Below, piece by piece: positions 1 through 7,385 of a stretch of DNA of 27,502 nt. This DNA comes from JBKEAR01 sp047972425. GTDB lineage: Bacteria > Pseudomonadota > Alphaproteobacteria > JBKEAR01. Where the stretch lies: positions 1 through 27,502 of the forward strand of contig JBKEAR010000045.1 of assembly GCA_047972425.1 (NCBI GenBank), in the 5' to 3' direction. The translations under genes and the position numbers were made by a program. Below the pieces are notes generated by a model. That model was not told the origin of the DNA and did not search any database. It saw only the letters and a program-made list of their open reading frames with translations. Every line of letters starts with the position of its first letter. Position 1 is the stretch's first letter.

Positions 1-88
1 CAACTGTATGTCCTTGGCCTAACAAAACTTCTGCTTGGCGGAGCTTCCTTATTATGTGCTCCGCTGTTCTGCGTATTTGTTTCCCCAC
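1..88 (-). CDS. IS3-family transposase OrfA, N-terminal fragment
   Basis: Starting from GTG at 88-86, the minus strand encodes 29 residues before the window ends. They include RRTAEHIIRKLRQAEVLLGQ, which matches the N-terminus of IS3-family OrfA proteins, where helix 1 of the helix-turn-helix reads roughly IIxKLREAEVLLxQG. OrfA binds the inverted repeats and is normally joined to the OrfB integrase core by a -1 frameshift; OrfB is not in view. No ATG is available between the upstream in-frame stop and this GTG, so GTG is the likely start. The family call rests on a short stretch but the match is characteristic. Confidence 0.7.
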   Translation of the reverse strand, partial: MGKQIRRTAEHIIRKLRQAEVLLGQGHTV

Positions 89-165
89 CTTAAGATTCCT
101 TTCTCTTGGTTAGTTTATCTTAAACTACTAACTTAATTCTGGTACTAATTATAGGGGGCACGTCA
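1..165 (-). mobile_element. IS3-family insertion sequence, left end (partial)
   Basis: The minus strand reads from a terminal TGACGTGCCCCCT (RC of 153-165) through an AT-rich leader into the start of an IS3-type orfA at 88. A TG start followed by a run of C is typical of several IS3-family ends. Homology to the adjacent sulfatase remnant begins right after this end, so the element seems to have inserted into that gene. The exact outer base is uncertain by about 2 bases (a TGTGACG reading would put it at 167). The rest of the element and its target duplication lie outside the window. Confidence 0.65.
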
Positions 166-618
166 CAAGGTGCCGAGGTGGACGGAAAAAAATATAAAAA
201 CCATTTAGACGGTTACGATTTCTCCGATTACTTAACCGGCAAAACCGAAGAAGGACCCCGTAAAGAAATACTCTATTTTAGCGACGATAATTCTTTAACC
301 GCCCTTCGTTACATGGATTAGAAATTTGTTTTTGAATAACAAAGAGCCCAAGGCACAATGAAAATTTGGTCGGAGCCTTTTGTTAAACTCAGAGTTCCAA
401 ATCTTTTCAACCTTCGCCGCGATCCTTATGAACGCGCCGATATTACATCCAACACATATTATGTTTGGATGGTTGATCGCGTTTATATGTATGTTCCGGC
501 ACAAGCCTATGTTGCTCAATTTTTAGGAACATTAAAAGAGTTTCCGCCTGGCCAAACAGCAGCCTCGTTTAACTTAGATGATGTTATGAAAAAATTACAA
601 TCACCCTCGGGTGACTAA
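166..618 (+). pseudogene. Arylsulfatase C-terminal remnant (disrupted)
   Basis: One frame encodes the last ~150 residues of a sulfatase: HLDGYDFSDYLTGK, then RKEILYFSDDN, LTALRYMD, KFVFE, and FNLRRDPYERADITSN near the C-terminus. In intact family members the middle reads about LRYxDWKFVFxEQRAxGT. Here the Trp codon is TAG (319-321), and a second stop, TAA (337-339), lies where Glu or Gln is expected. The N-terminal catalytic half is missing because an IS3-family element ends at about 165. The frame is otherwise open to TAA at 616-618. The intact paralogue at 20410-21948 shares the HLDGYD motif but differs through most of the C-terminus, so the two are not a recent duplication. A short ORF from ATG 358 is only the distal part of this remnant. 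Confidence 0.85.
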
Positions 619-646
619 TATATTCATCCTTATTGAATAACAAAAC

Positions 647-680
647 AAAGGCTTGTAACTTTAAAAGTTATAAGCCTTTT
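647..680. terminator. Bidirectional intrinsic terminator
   Basis: A 15-bp stem, with one G-T wobble, pairs 647-661 with 665-679 around a 3-base loop, and T-rich sequence follows. It lies between the sulfatase remnant on the plus strand and the convergent dehydrogenase gene. On the minus strand the stem is followed by TTTGTTTTGTT, so it can serve both directions. Confidence 0.75.
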
Positions 681-739
681 ATATAATGAAACATGCAAAC
701 AATCTTATAAAATTTTTATAATCAGTATCTTAGTCTTAA

Positions 740-1690
740 TTATACAACATTGCTTGGGGTGCCGTTATGCCAATTTTCGATATTGTTAATGAGTTGCGCC
801 CATAATATGCTCACCGCCTCTACCGATGCCCAAGCCATATGGGGGGTTATGAGTACATTGGGATAATGGCAAATTTGCATTATCGGGTGATCTGCTGCGG
901 GGGGTTCTTGCGATAAAACATCGGTACCGTAAGCGGCCACCCAACCTTTATCAAGCGCTTCTTTTATATCCACCTCATTCACAATGCCACCACGAGCCGT
1001 ATTGATAATAATCGGCTTATTTTTCATTTGCTTAAATTCGGGTGTGGAGAGTAAATCTCGTGTTTCGGGGAATAACGGACAATGTACCGATATGACATCG
1101 GCCTTCGTAATTGTCGCATAAAAATCCGTATAACCTGCCCTTACCTGCTTTGCCCCTTTATGTTCGGCAAATAGAATATGCATACCAAAGGCTTTGGCAA
1201 TTTTAGCAACATTATTTCCTAAATCACCTTTACCGATAATCACCATAGTTTTGCCTGCTAAATCGTAAACCGGATAATCAAAAAAGGTAAACATATCCGC
1301 CTTTGACCATCGTAAGGCTTTAACATCGGCATTATAAGGAATAATAGAGCGGCTTAAACTGAGTAACAACGCAAATACATGTTCGGGCACAGCCGCATTT
1401 GCATATCCCCGAATGTTACTGACTATAATATCTTGCGCACGGCAATCTTCTACATCTACCACATTATAACCCGTTGCGGTGAGGGCAACCATTTTTAGAT
1501 TGAGTAATGATTTTAGCATCTCTTTGCGTATGGGCACTTTATTGGTGATAATCACATCGGCATCAGCGGCACGAGGGATAATTTCATCAATTTCGGTATT
1601 ATCATATTCTACCCATTCATGGGCAAAATTGGGTTTGGTTAATACCACTTCATCACGGATAGATTTACGATCTAAAAATACAATTTTCAT
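740..1690 (-). CDS. D-2-hydroxyacid dehydrogenase (glycerate dehydrogenase-like)
   Basis: This 316-residue cytoplasmic oxidoreductase should interconvert a 2-keto acid and a D-2-hydroxy acid with NAD(P)H. The Rossmann glycine motif GKGDLG is at residues 153-158. The catalytic trio of the family is present: Arg233 in NTARGG, Glu262 in QEPP and His284 in TPH. The overall pattern (MKIVFLD start, NIRGYANAAVPEH, TPHMAW) most resembles hydroxypyruvate reductase / glycerate dehydrogenase, but the substrate cannot be read from sequence. I chose the ATG at 1690 because GAGGGA sits just ahead of it. An in-frame TTG at 1702 overlaps the LysR stop and is less likely. The gene starts 8 bases after lysR, so they are probably co-transcribed. 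Confidence 0.88.
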   Translation of the reverse strand: MKIVFLDRKSIRDEVVLTKPNFAHEWVEYDNTEIDEIIPRAADADVIITNKVPIRKEMLKSLLNLKMVALTATGYNVVDVEDCRAQDIIVSNIRGYANAAVPEHVFALLLSLSRSIIPYNADVKALRWSKADMFTFFDYPVYDLAGKTMVIIGKGDLGNNVAKIAKAFGMHILFAEHKGAKQVRAGYTDFYATITKADVISVHCPLFPETRDLLSTPEFKQMKNKPIIINTARGGIVNEVDIKEALDKGWVAAYGTDVLSQEPPAADHPIMQICHYPNVLITPHMAWASVEAVSILWAQLINNIENWHNGTPSNVV

Positions 1691-1698
1691 TTTATCCC

Positions 1699-2532
1699 TC
1701 AAATAGTTGATAATATTTTTGATAGCTTGTTGATAAGAGAGCGTATAGCTGGATGATGCCGTCTATCTTGATGAAACACCAACCAACGTTCATGGCTAAG
1801 CTCTTCTATTACTTTTTCTCTGATTAAGTTTGGCTCATTATTGCCAATAAAGCAAGGGAGTATTGTTTTGCCTATCCCCTGTTTCACAAGATCTAACATC
1901 AGCATAGGATCATCCACATTAAGAGCAATATTTGTATGGTGATATTGATGTATCCATTGGCTCCACGCTGTTTTTGCACCATCATAAGGCGTTGTTATCC
2001 AAGGAATATCAACCATTGCATCCTTATTGTGATAGATGGCGAAATCCACCTTACCCGCTTTACGCCCCGCCAACCAAGGCTCCGAAGGTTGACCCGCCCT
2101 TATGCCAATATCAATTTCCCCTTGGGCAATATTTAATCGTTCCGTTGCAACAATAAGCTCTAAACCATAACTATCTTTCATGTTCCATAAATGGTGAATA
2201 TGCTGAGTTAAATGATGAAATGTATAAGCACCTGCCGATATCAATACCTTATATTTCCCAGAAAGCCCTTGTTTCCAATCATTTACACTCAATGCCGCAC
2301 GTTCTATTTTAAGGGCATGATGGTAAAATTCTTGCCCATATTTTGTGAGACTATAACCCTTGTTGTCACGAGTAAAAAGTTTATTGTTTAGTTGCTCCTC
2401 TAAGGCACGCATCCGCCGCCCTAACGTCGGAGAACTCAAGCCTGTTTCAAAACTAGCACCAATCAATCCTTTATGGCGCACAACCGAAAGAAATAGCTTA
2501 ACATCCTGCCAATTTAAATTATCTTTCATCAT
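1699..2532 (-). CDS. LysR-family transcriptional regulator
   Basis: This 277-residue protein has the LysR winged helix-turn-helix at residues ~7-66 (LFLSVVRHKGLIGASFETGL, then GRRMRALEEQLNNKLFTR) followed by a periplasmic-binding-protein-like effector domain. That domain is somewhat shorter than usual. The gene sits between the aldo/keto reductase and the 2-hydroxyacid dehydrogenase on the same strand, and its TGA stop lies 8 bases before the dehydrogenase ATG. It may control one or both neighbours. The ligand is unknown. The start has two tandem ATGs with only a weak TAGG upstream, so either could be used. A palindrome at 2599-2612 in the 97-base gap upstream is a candidate autoregulatory site. 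Confidence 0.88.
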   Translation of the reverse strand: MMKDNLNWQDVKLFLSVVRHKGLIGASFETGLSSPTLGRRMRALEEQLNNKLFTRDNKGYSLTKYGQEFYHHALKIERAALSVNDWKQGLSGKYKVLISAGAYTFHHLTQHIHHLWNMKDSYGLELIVATERLNIAQGEIDIGIRAGQPSEPWLAGRKAGKVDFAIYHNKDAMVDIPWITTPYDGAKTAWSQWIHQYHHTNIALNVDDPMLMLDLVKQGIGKTILPCFIGNNEPNLIREKVIEELSHERWLVFHQDRRHHPAIRSLINKLSKILSTI

Positions 2533-2598
2533 AAAAACCTATTAAGATACTATAAAATATAATTTATTATATACTATTACAGATAAAACAGATATAAT

Positions 2599-2612
2599 TT
2601 TCATAAATGAAA
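2599..2612. promoter_or_regulatory. Palindrome upstream of the LysR gene
   Basis: TTTCATAAATGAAA is a perfect 6+2+6 dyad between the aldo/keto reductase and lysR. Its right side continues into ATGAAAGATG, and that 10-mer recurs inverted at 3695-3704 upstream of the aldo/keto reductase. It could be an operator, but no binding consensus is known for this regulator. Confidence 0.35.
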
Positions 2613-2629
2613 GATGATTATCTTACCTA

Positions 2630-3613
2630 TCATCGTTCTCTTGGGGCAGCATTGATATCTTTAGGAATAAGCACATCAATTTCATTGGCAATGGATTGAG
2701 GCAATGCACCAAATTGTAATGCTTGCGCATTTTCTTTGGCTTGCTGTGGTGTTCTTGCCCCAGGTATGGGAATATTACGGAGCGTTTTCGCCCAAAGATA
2801 ACCTAAAGCTCCTTGAGTTAAACTGCGACCATTAAAGGTTAATAACTCACGAATTGCTGCTAACTTTTCTAAAAATTCGGGCTGAACTTTACCATCTTTA
2901 AAATAATCCATCCAACCCATATTTTTCCCTCTAATATCATTTTTGGCAAAGCTTGTTGCGGCATCATATTTGCCTGTAAGCAAACCCATAGCGAGTGGTG
3001 AGCGATTAAACTGCCATAAATCATATTGTATCGCTAAGGCATCAATCACTGAATTATCAAAAAAAACATTCGCCCCATGCTGAATAAATCCATAACCTTT
3101 ATAATGCGCTGTTGCTTTAATATTTTCGGGAAAATCCGTACTCCAACCATAGCCTTTAATGAGCCCTTTATCACAAATTTTTTCAAGCTCCTCAAATATA
3201 GGCTCAGCTTGCGCAACTGCTAAAGTATTAAGATGCAAAAATACTATATCTATCACATCCCTATCTAAACGCTTTAAGCTTTCGGTTATGGCTTTGCGGG
3301 TATTTTTAGGGTCAGTATCTTGCCCGGTAATCAATTTTGTATCTTCGTTGAAATAATAGCCAATCTTTGTTGCGATGATGGCATCATCCTTGCCTTTTAA
3401 AGCTTTACCAACAATATGTTCTGAATGGCCTGCCCCATATACTGCGGCCGTATCAAAAATACGTATCCCCTCGTCATAGGCGGTTTGAATGGTTTTGACA
3501 GAAATATCATCATCTATTTTACCATAACCAGTAACGACACCATCAAGCATAAAATTGCCACCAATCGCCCAGCAACCCATGCCCAATTTGGGAATATTAT
3601 TATCTATAATCAT
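2630..3613 (-). CDS. Aldo/keto reductase
   Basis: This 327-residue NADPH-dependent oxidoreductase has a TIM-barrel fold. The AKR catalytic tetrad is intact: Asp54 and Tyr59 in FDTAAVYG, Lys83 in ATKIGY and His127 in FLHLNT. The C-terminal cofactor-binding part (IPIPGARTPQQAKEN) is the usual NADP-phosphate region. The length is normal for the family. The start at 3613 has a good AAAGGAG about 8 bases upstream. It is the first gene of a minus-strand run with lysR and the 2-hydroxyacid dehydrogenase, but a 97-base gap before lysR suggests a separate promoter there. The substrate is unknown; the YajO/IolS-type of detoxifying or sugar-related reductases is the nearest general class I can suggest. 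Confidence 0.88.
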   Translation of the reverse strand: MIIDNNIPKLGMGCWAIGGNFMLDGVVTGYGKIDDDISVKTIQTAYDEGIRIFDTAAVYGAGHSEHIVGKALKGKDDAIIATKIGYYFNEDTKLITGQDTDPKNTRKAITESLKRLDRDVIDIVFLHLNTLAVAQAEPIFEELEKICDKGLIKGYGWSTDFPENIKATAHYKGYGFIQHGANVFFDNSVIDALAIQYDLWQFNRSPLAMGLLTGKYDAATSFAKNDIRGKNMGWMDYFKDGKVQPEFLEKLAAIRELLTFNGRSLTQGALGYLWAKTLRNIPIPGARTPQQAKENAQALQFGALPQSIANEIDVLIPKDINAAPRER

Positions 3614-3871
3614 TATTATCGCTCCTTTTTCTATGTTTTATACAATAAGTATAGTCGATATATGGCGAGTAACTATAGAATGAAGATTGTAAACCATCTT
3701 TCATTATTAAAGCTATAACTCTCCTCAAAAGCAAGCTTATATAGACTTCTCCCAAATAGAGCCCCTTAATCACTAAGGGGTTTTCTATTACCATCTTTTT
3801 AACAAAATTAACCAAATGCAAACTTTCATCTGATATAAATGCAAAGATGGATTTATAAAAAGAGTTGAGCG
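3614..3871. promoter_or_regulatory. Divergent promoter region, aldo/keto reductase / ddl
   Basis: This 258-base gap must hold promoters for the minus-strand aldo/keto reductase and plus-strand ddl. It contains an imperfect dyad at 3680-3704 (ATGAAGAT, 8-base spacer, ATCTTTCAT), a plus-strand terminator at 3762-3784, and CCATCTTT at both 3694-3701 and 3791-3798 with its complement AAAGATGG at 3843-3850. An 18-codon ORF (3662-3718, plus) has no visible ribosome-binding site. I see no RNA gene I can name. Confidence 0.45.
3762..3784 (+). terminator. Orphan intrinsic terminator upstream of ddl
   Basis: CCCCTTA (3762-3768) pairs perfectly with TAAGGGG (3774-3780) around ATCAC, and TTTTCTATT follows. 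It works as a terminator on the plus strand only, since no U-tract follows on the minus strand. No recognisable plus-strand gene lies upstream. It could end a short RNA, act in the ddl leader, or be a relic of an ancestral upstream gene. Confidence 0.6.
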
Positions 3872-4783
3872 ATGAAAAAAGTTGTTGTTATTTATGGCGG
3901 AATCTCTAATGAAAAAGAGGTTTCTAAAGCCACCGGTAAAGAGGCAATAAAAGCCCTGCAAAGCCTTAAGCGCTACAATGTTATTGGCTATGAATTAACC
4001 GACGATATTGCCGATTTTGTTCAATTTTTAAAAAATGAAGCGCCCAACGTTATCTTTAATGCACTCCACGGTACTTATGGCGAAGACGGTAATATTCAAG
4101 GTTTGCTTAATTTAATGCATATCCCTTATACCCATTCGGGCGTTAAAGCATCGTCCATCGCAATGGATAAAGTTTTAACCAATCGCATTTATGCATCAGC
4201 AGGTTTACCTGTTGCTGAAAATATGGTTATGTTTGGCAAACAAGCCGCTAAATTATTTCCCCTTGATAAAGATGTTGTGGTTAAGCCTGTGGCCGATGGT
4301 TCTTCGGTGGGTGTATATATTATAAAAGCCGGTGATAAATTACCCCATAACGAGTTTAACCAATGGGATGATACTTTAATGATGGTGGAAGATTTTATTG
4401 CAGGGCGAGAGCTTACAATATCGGTGAATAACGGCAAGGCTGTATGTGTAACCGAAATTGTTACAAGCCACGATTTTTACGATTATAGCGCCAAATATGA
4501 AAGCGGCGGCTCACGCCATATTTTACCCGCCAAACTCACAACAGCTGAAGAAAAAGAAGTGAAAGACTTAGCCGAGCAAGCCTTTGATATTTTAGAATGC
4601 CGCGGTATTGCCCGGGCAGATTTTCGCTATAACGGTAAAGAGTTTTATATTTTAGAAATGAACACCCAACCGGGTATGACATCCACCTCACTTATGCCAG
4701 AGCAAATGGCTTATTTGGGTGTATCCTACCCCGAATTATGTGCCCAAATGGTTGAAGAAGCAAAAACGGATTTTGGTAAATAA
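3872..4783 (+). CDS. ddl: D-alanine--D-alanine ligase
   Basis: This cytoplasmic ATP-grasp enzyme joins two D-alanines to make the dipeptide added to UDP-MurNAc-tripeptide. At 303 residues it has the normal DdlB length. Visible motifs are the N-terminal GGISNEKEVSK (residues 9-19), HGTYGEDG (66-73), the ATP-binding KPVADGSSVGV (138-148), and the metal site with Asp250, Glu262 and Asn264 in EMNTQPGMT. GAG of AAAAAGAGTTGAGCG provides a modest ribosome-binding site before ATG 3872. ftsQ begins one base after its stop, so ddl-ftsQ-ftsA form one operon. murB, the usual upstream neighbour in alphaproteobacteria, is absent here. Confidence 0.95.
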   Translation: MKKVVVIYGGISNEKEVSKATGKEAIKALQSLKRYNVIGYELTDDIADFVQFLKNEAPNVIFNALHGTYGEDGNIQGLLNLMHIPYTHSGVKASSIAMDKVLTNRIYASAGLPVAENMVMFGKQAAKLFPLDKDVVVKPVADGSSVGVYIIKAGDKLPHNEFNQWDDTLMMVEDFIAGRELTISVNNGKAVCVTEIVTSHDFYDYSAKYESGGSRHILPAKLTTAEEKEVKDLAEQAFDILECRGIARADFRYNGKEFYILEMNTQPGMTSTSLMPEQMAYLGVSYPELCAQMVEEAKTDFGK

Positions 4784-4784
4784 A

Positions 4785-5705
4785 ATGATATCAGTAAACT
4801 CAGAGCGTTTAAAAAACCCTGCCAATACAGCAAAAAATAAAAAGAAAGACGATAAGAAAAATCGGTTGGATGATCGCAGCCGTAAAAAAGCTGCCCGCGG
4901 TTTTTTAGCCATTATTTTGGGCGTTCTTATTTTATTAGGGGCTTGGCAATTGGGAGTTTTTCAGTCAATTGCACATAATATCGATAATGTTTGGAACAAC
5001 ACCACCAAAGCCATGGGCTTACGCTTAGAGGCTGTACAATTGGTGGGTTATGAAATCCGTGATCAGGAAGGTGAATTATTGGGCGAAGCCAATTTAGATT
5101 TACCCAAAGATGAAATTTTAGAAGCCCTAGGTTTAACTGGTGTTCAGCCCGGTGAATATGCGCTTATGGCGTTAGACCCCAAACAGTTACGTGCCCAATT
5201 AGAGCAGCTTTCTTGGGTACAAGCAGCGGCTGTTCAGCGTGTGTTACCCAATACAATCCGTATTCATATTGTACCGCGCACCGCCTTTGTTATGATGCAA
5301 GAAGGTACAAAAATTAGCATGCTCGATAGTTTTGGTAATAACTTACCTATGCAAAAAGACGATATAAACCGCAAAATATTGCGTATAACTGGCAATGGTT
5401 CTTTTAAGGCATCGCTCGATTTAATTAACATATTGGCCGAAGAACCCGAGCTTTTAGAGCAAATAAAATTAGCTGAGCGTGTATCAGAACGCCGATGGAA
5501 TATTTACCTAAATAATGGGCTTTTAGTTAAAATGCCCGAAGATGACGAGCTTAAGGCATGGAAGAAATTGGCAGAGCTTAAAAATAATCAGAATTTGTTT
5601 AATCATGCCGTTAACCAAGTTGATTTACGATATAAAGATCATTTAGTCGTTCGTGGCGATTTTCGCCCCCAAACACCCAATGAACAAAATAAAAAAGGGG
5701 TATAA
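4785..5705 (+). CDS. ftsQ: Cell division protein FtsQ
   Basis: This 306-residue divisome protein links early and late division proteins in the inner membrane. It has a Lys/Arg-rich cytoplasmic tail (residues 1-38), one transmembrane segment (about 39-59, GFLAIILGVLILLGAWQLGV), then a periplasmic POTRA domain (about 80-150, containing VQLVGYEIRD) and the FtsQ beta domain with LPNTIRIHIVPRTAF. I chose ATG 4785, one base after the ddl stop. A longer reading from 4719 would overlap ddl and add a non-family extension. The distance to ftsA is 3 bases. The sequence is weakly conserved, as is normal for FtsQ; the neighbours on both sides make the call firm. Confidence 0.93.
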   Translation: MISVNSERLKNPANTAKNKKKDDKKNRLDDRSRKKAARGFLAIILGVLILLGAWQLGVFQSIAHNIDNVWNNTTKAMGLRLEAVQLVGYEIRDQEGELLGEANLDLPKDEILEALGLTGVQPGEYALMALDPKQLRAQLEQLSWVQAAAVQRVLPNTIRIHIVPRTAFVMMQEGTKISMLDSFGNNLPMQKDDINRKILRITGNGSFKASLDLINILAEEPELLEQIKLAERVSERRWNIYLNNGLLVKMPEDDELKAWKKLAELKNNQNLFNHAVNQVDLRYKDHLVVRGDFRPQTPNEQNKKGV

Positions 5706-5708
5706 TAA

Positions 5709-6962
5709 ATGGCCGTGAAATTAGGAAAGAATAAAAAAAATATTTTGGCGGTGCTGGATATCGGCACCCATAAAATGGGCTGTTTAATTGCCCACAAAGA
5801 TGATAAAAACGGCTTTCGTATCATTGGGCAAGGCCATCAGTTTTCCGAAGGTGTAAGCCATGGCTCGATTATCGATTTAGAATTGGCCGAGGCTGCAATT
5901 TCGGCAACTGTCGATGAAGCCGAACACCAAGCGGGCGAAAAAGTTGGCTCGGTATTTATGAATTTATCGGCCGGGCGGCCATCAACCTCTATATATTCCT
6001 ACCCTGTTCAATTTTCGGGGGGTAAAATTATGGATTCCGATATCCGCAATTGGATAGATCCGACATCTTATCAGCAAGAATTTACCGATACCAAAATTTT
6101 GGTGCAAGCCACACCGGTACGTTACCGCGTAGATGGCGAAGTTGTACCGAACCCCAAAGATTTATACGGAACCTCCATTGAGGTGGATATGCTGCTAACC
6201 ACAGCCCTTGCCTCGCCCATGCGCAATTTAGAGCAAACAATAAGGCGCTCACGTTTGGCTATTAGCGGCCAAGTAACCTCGGCCATGGCATCTTCTTTGG
6301 CCTGTTTAAGCCCCGATGAAATGCGCATTGGTGCAATTGTTTTAGATTTTGGCGGTGGTACAATCTCTTGGGCATTATGGAAGGACGGTTATTTTTCTAA
6401 TAGTGGCGAAATCCCCGGCGGTGGTTTGGATATTACTTTAGCTCTTGCCAAAGCATTTTCGACCACTTTAGAAAATGCCGAGCGTTTAAAAACACTCCAT
6501 GGCTCGGTACTTTCTCATGATATTAATGCAACCGAAGCAATTGATGTAGAACAAGTGGCCGAAAGCGGAGAATTAGCCGAATTTACCAAAGGTGATCTTA
6601 ACCGTATTGTGCGTAACCGGATTAACACACAGCTCAGCGAGCTATCCTTAAAACTCAATTCTATCCGTGGTGCCAATGATATTAAACGGGTTGTGGTTAC
6701 CGGTGGTAGCTCAGAGTTTCCCGGTATTCCGGAGCTTGTTGGCAAACGATTAAATCGCGAAGGCCATGTACGCTTAGGTCGCCCCCAAGTTCCTTATCAG
6801 TCTGAGCATATTGTCAATAGCCCCGTATGGTCTACAGCCATTGGCCTTTTACATTTTGCCACACAAGATATATACACACCCCTCGATAGAGATGTTGGCA
6901 ATTTAAACCATCAATCATCGCTTATTGGGCGTATACGCAATTGGTTTCGCTTAGCCTTTTAA
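5709..6962 (+). CDS. ftsA: Cell division protein FtsA
   Basis: FtsA is an actin-like ATPase that tethers FtsZ filaments to the membrane and recruits later divisome proteins. At 417 residues its length is typical. The phosphate-1 loop LDIGTHKMGC is at residues 16-25, phosphate-2 VLDFGGGTIS at 211-220, and the adenosine motif VVVTGGSSEFPGI at 328-340. The C-terminus SLIGRIRNWFRLAF is a clear amphipathic membrane-targeting helix. AGGGG precedes ATG 5709, and ftsQ ends 3 bases before. ftsZ, which normally follows, is absent: the next gene is a convergent ArsC-family gene only 8 bases away, with no terminator seen between. Confidence 0.95.
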   Translation: MAVKLGKNKKNILAVLDIGTHKMGCLIAHKDDKNGFRIIGQGHQFSEGVSHGSIIDLELAEAAISATVDEAEHQAGEKVGSVFMNLSAGRPSTSIYSYPVQFSGGKIMDSDIRNWIDPTSYQQEFTDTKILVQATPVRYRVDGEVVPNPKDLYGTSIEVDMLLTTALASPMRNLEQTIRRSRLAISGQVTSAMASSLACLSPDEMRIGAIVLDFGGGTISWALWKDGYFSNSGEIPGGGLDITLALAKAFSTTLENAERLKTLHGSVLSHDINATEAIDVEQVAESGELAEFTKGDLNRIVRNRINTQLSELSLKLNSIRGANDIKRVVVTGGSSEFPGIPELVGKRLNREGHVRLGRPQVPYQSEHIVNSPVWSTAIGLLHFATQDIYTPLDRDVGNLNHQSSLIGRIRNWFRLAF

Positions 6963-6970
6963 GATTTAGA

Positions 6971-7321
6971 TTATAATGCCTCATCAATAAAACCTATGAT
7001 ATTTTCGGTAGGGCGACCTATAACCGCTTTATCATTAATTTCTAAAATGGGGCGTTCAATCGCCCGTGGTGTTTCGCTTAAAATGGCAACAACTTCATCA
7101 TCGCTCATAAAATCTGCAATACCCGCCTCAGCACCTTCTTTTTTTCGTGTAATTTCTCGGAGCTTCATACCAAGTTTTGCCACAATTTTCGTTAATTCTT
7201 CTATACTTAAAGGATCAACCATATATAACCGGATTTCCGGATTAATACCACGCTCTTCTAAAATTTTAAGACCCGCGCGGGATTTTGAACAATTGGGATT
7301 ATGATAGTAAATGATGGACAT
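6971..7321 (-). CDS. arsC: ArsC-family (glutaredoxin-type) arsenate reductase-like protein
   Basis: This 116-residue thioredoxin-fold protein has the family signature HNPNCSKSR with catalytic Cys11. The three arginines that bind oxyanion in E. coli ArsC appear to be kept: Arg59 (REITRKKE), Arg90 (ERPILE) and Arg103 (GRPTENI). It could therefore reduce arsenate with glutathione/glutaredoxin. No arsR, arsB or acr3 is nearby, so a chromosomal YfgD-type housekeeping role is equally possible. AAGGAA lies about 10 bases ahead of ATG 7321. It is convergent with ftsA and divergent from the MscS-type channel across a 64-base gap. Confidence 0.88.
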   Translation of the reverse strand: MSIIYYHNPNCSKSRAGLKILEERGINPEIRLYMVDPLSIEELTKIVAKLGMKLREITRKKEGAEAGIADFMSDDEVVAILSETPRAIERPILEINDKAVIGRPTENIIGFIDEAL

Positions 7322-7385
7322 GGCTTATGGTTTCCTTGTAATATGATTTTTAATATAAATATAATAGCATAAATAGGCTAAAAAA

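Noticed and set aside
319..339. TAG and TAA inside the sulfatase remnant as recoded sense codons
   Set aside because: Other genes in the window end in TAA, TGA (lysR, fmt) and TAG (recX), so stops are used normally. The N-terminal half is also missing, so decay is the simpler reading.
3662..3718. 18-residue peptide gene or leader peptide
   Set aside because: No ribosome-binding site and no codon run that would suggest attenuation; kept only as part of the orphan-terminator finding.
4719..4784. Longer FtsQ start overlapping the end of ddl
   Set aside because: The added residues are unlike FtsQ and ATG 4785 sits one base after the ddl stop in the usual operon layout.
6971..7321. Arsenic resistance operon
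   Set aside because: No arsR, arsB/acr3 or arsH is nearby; the gene stands alone.
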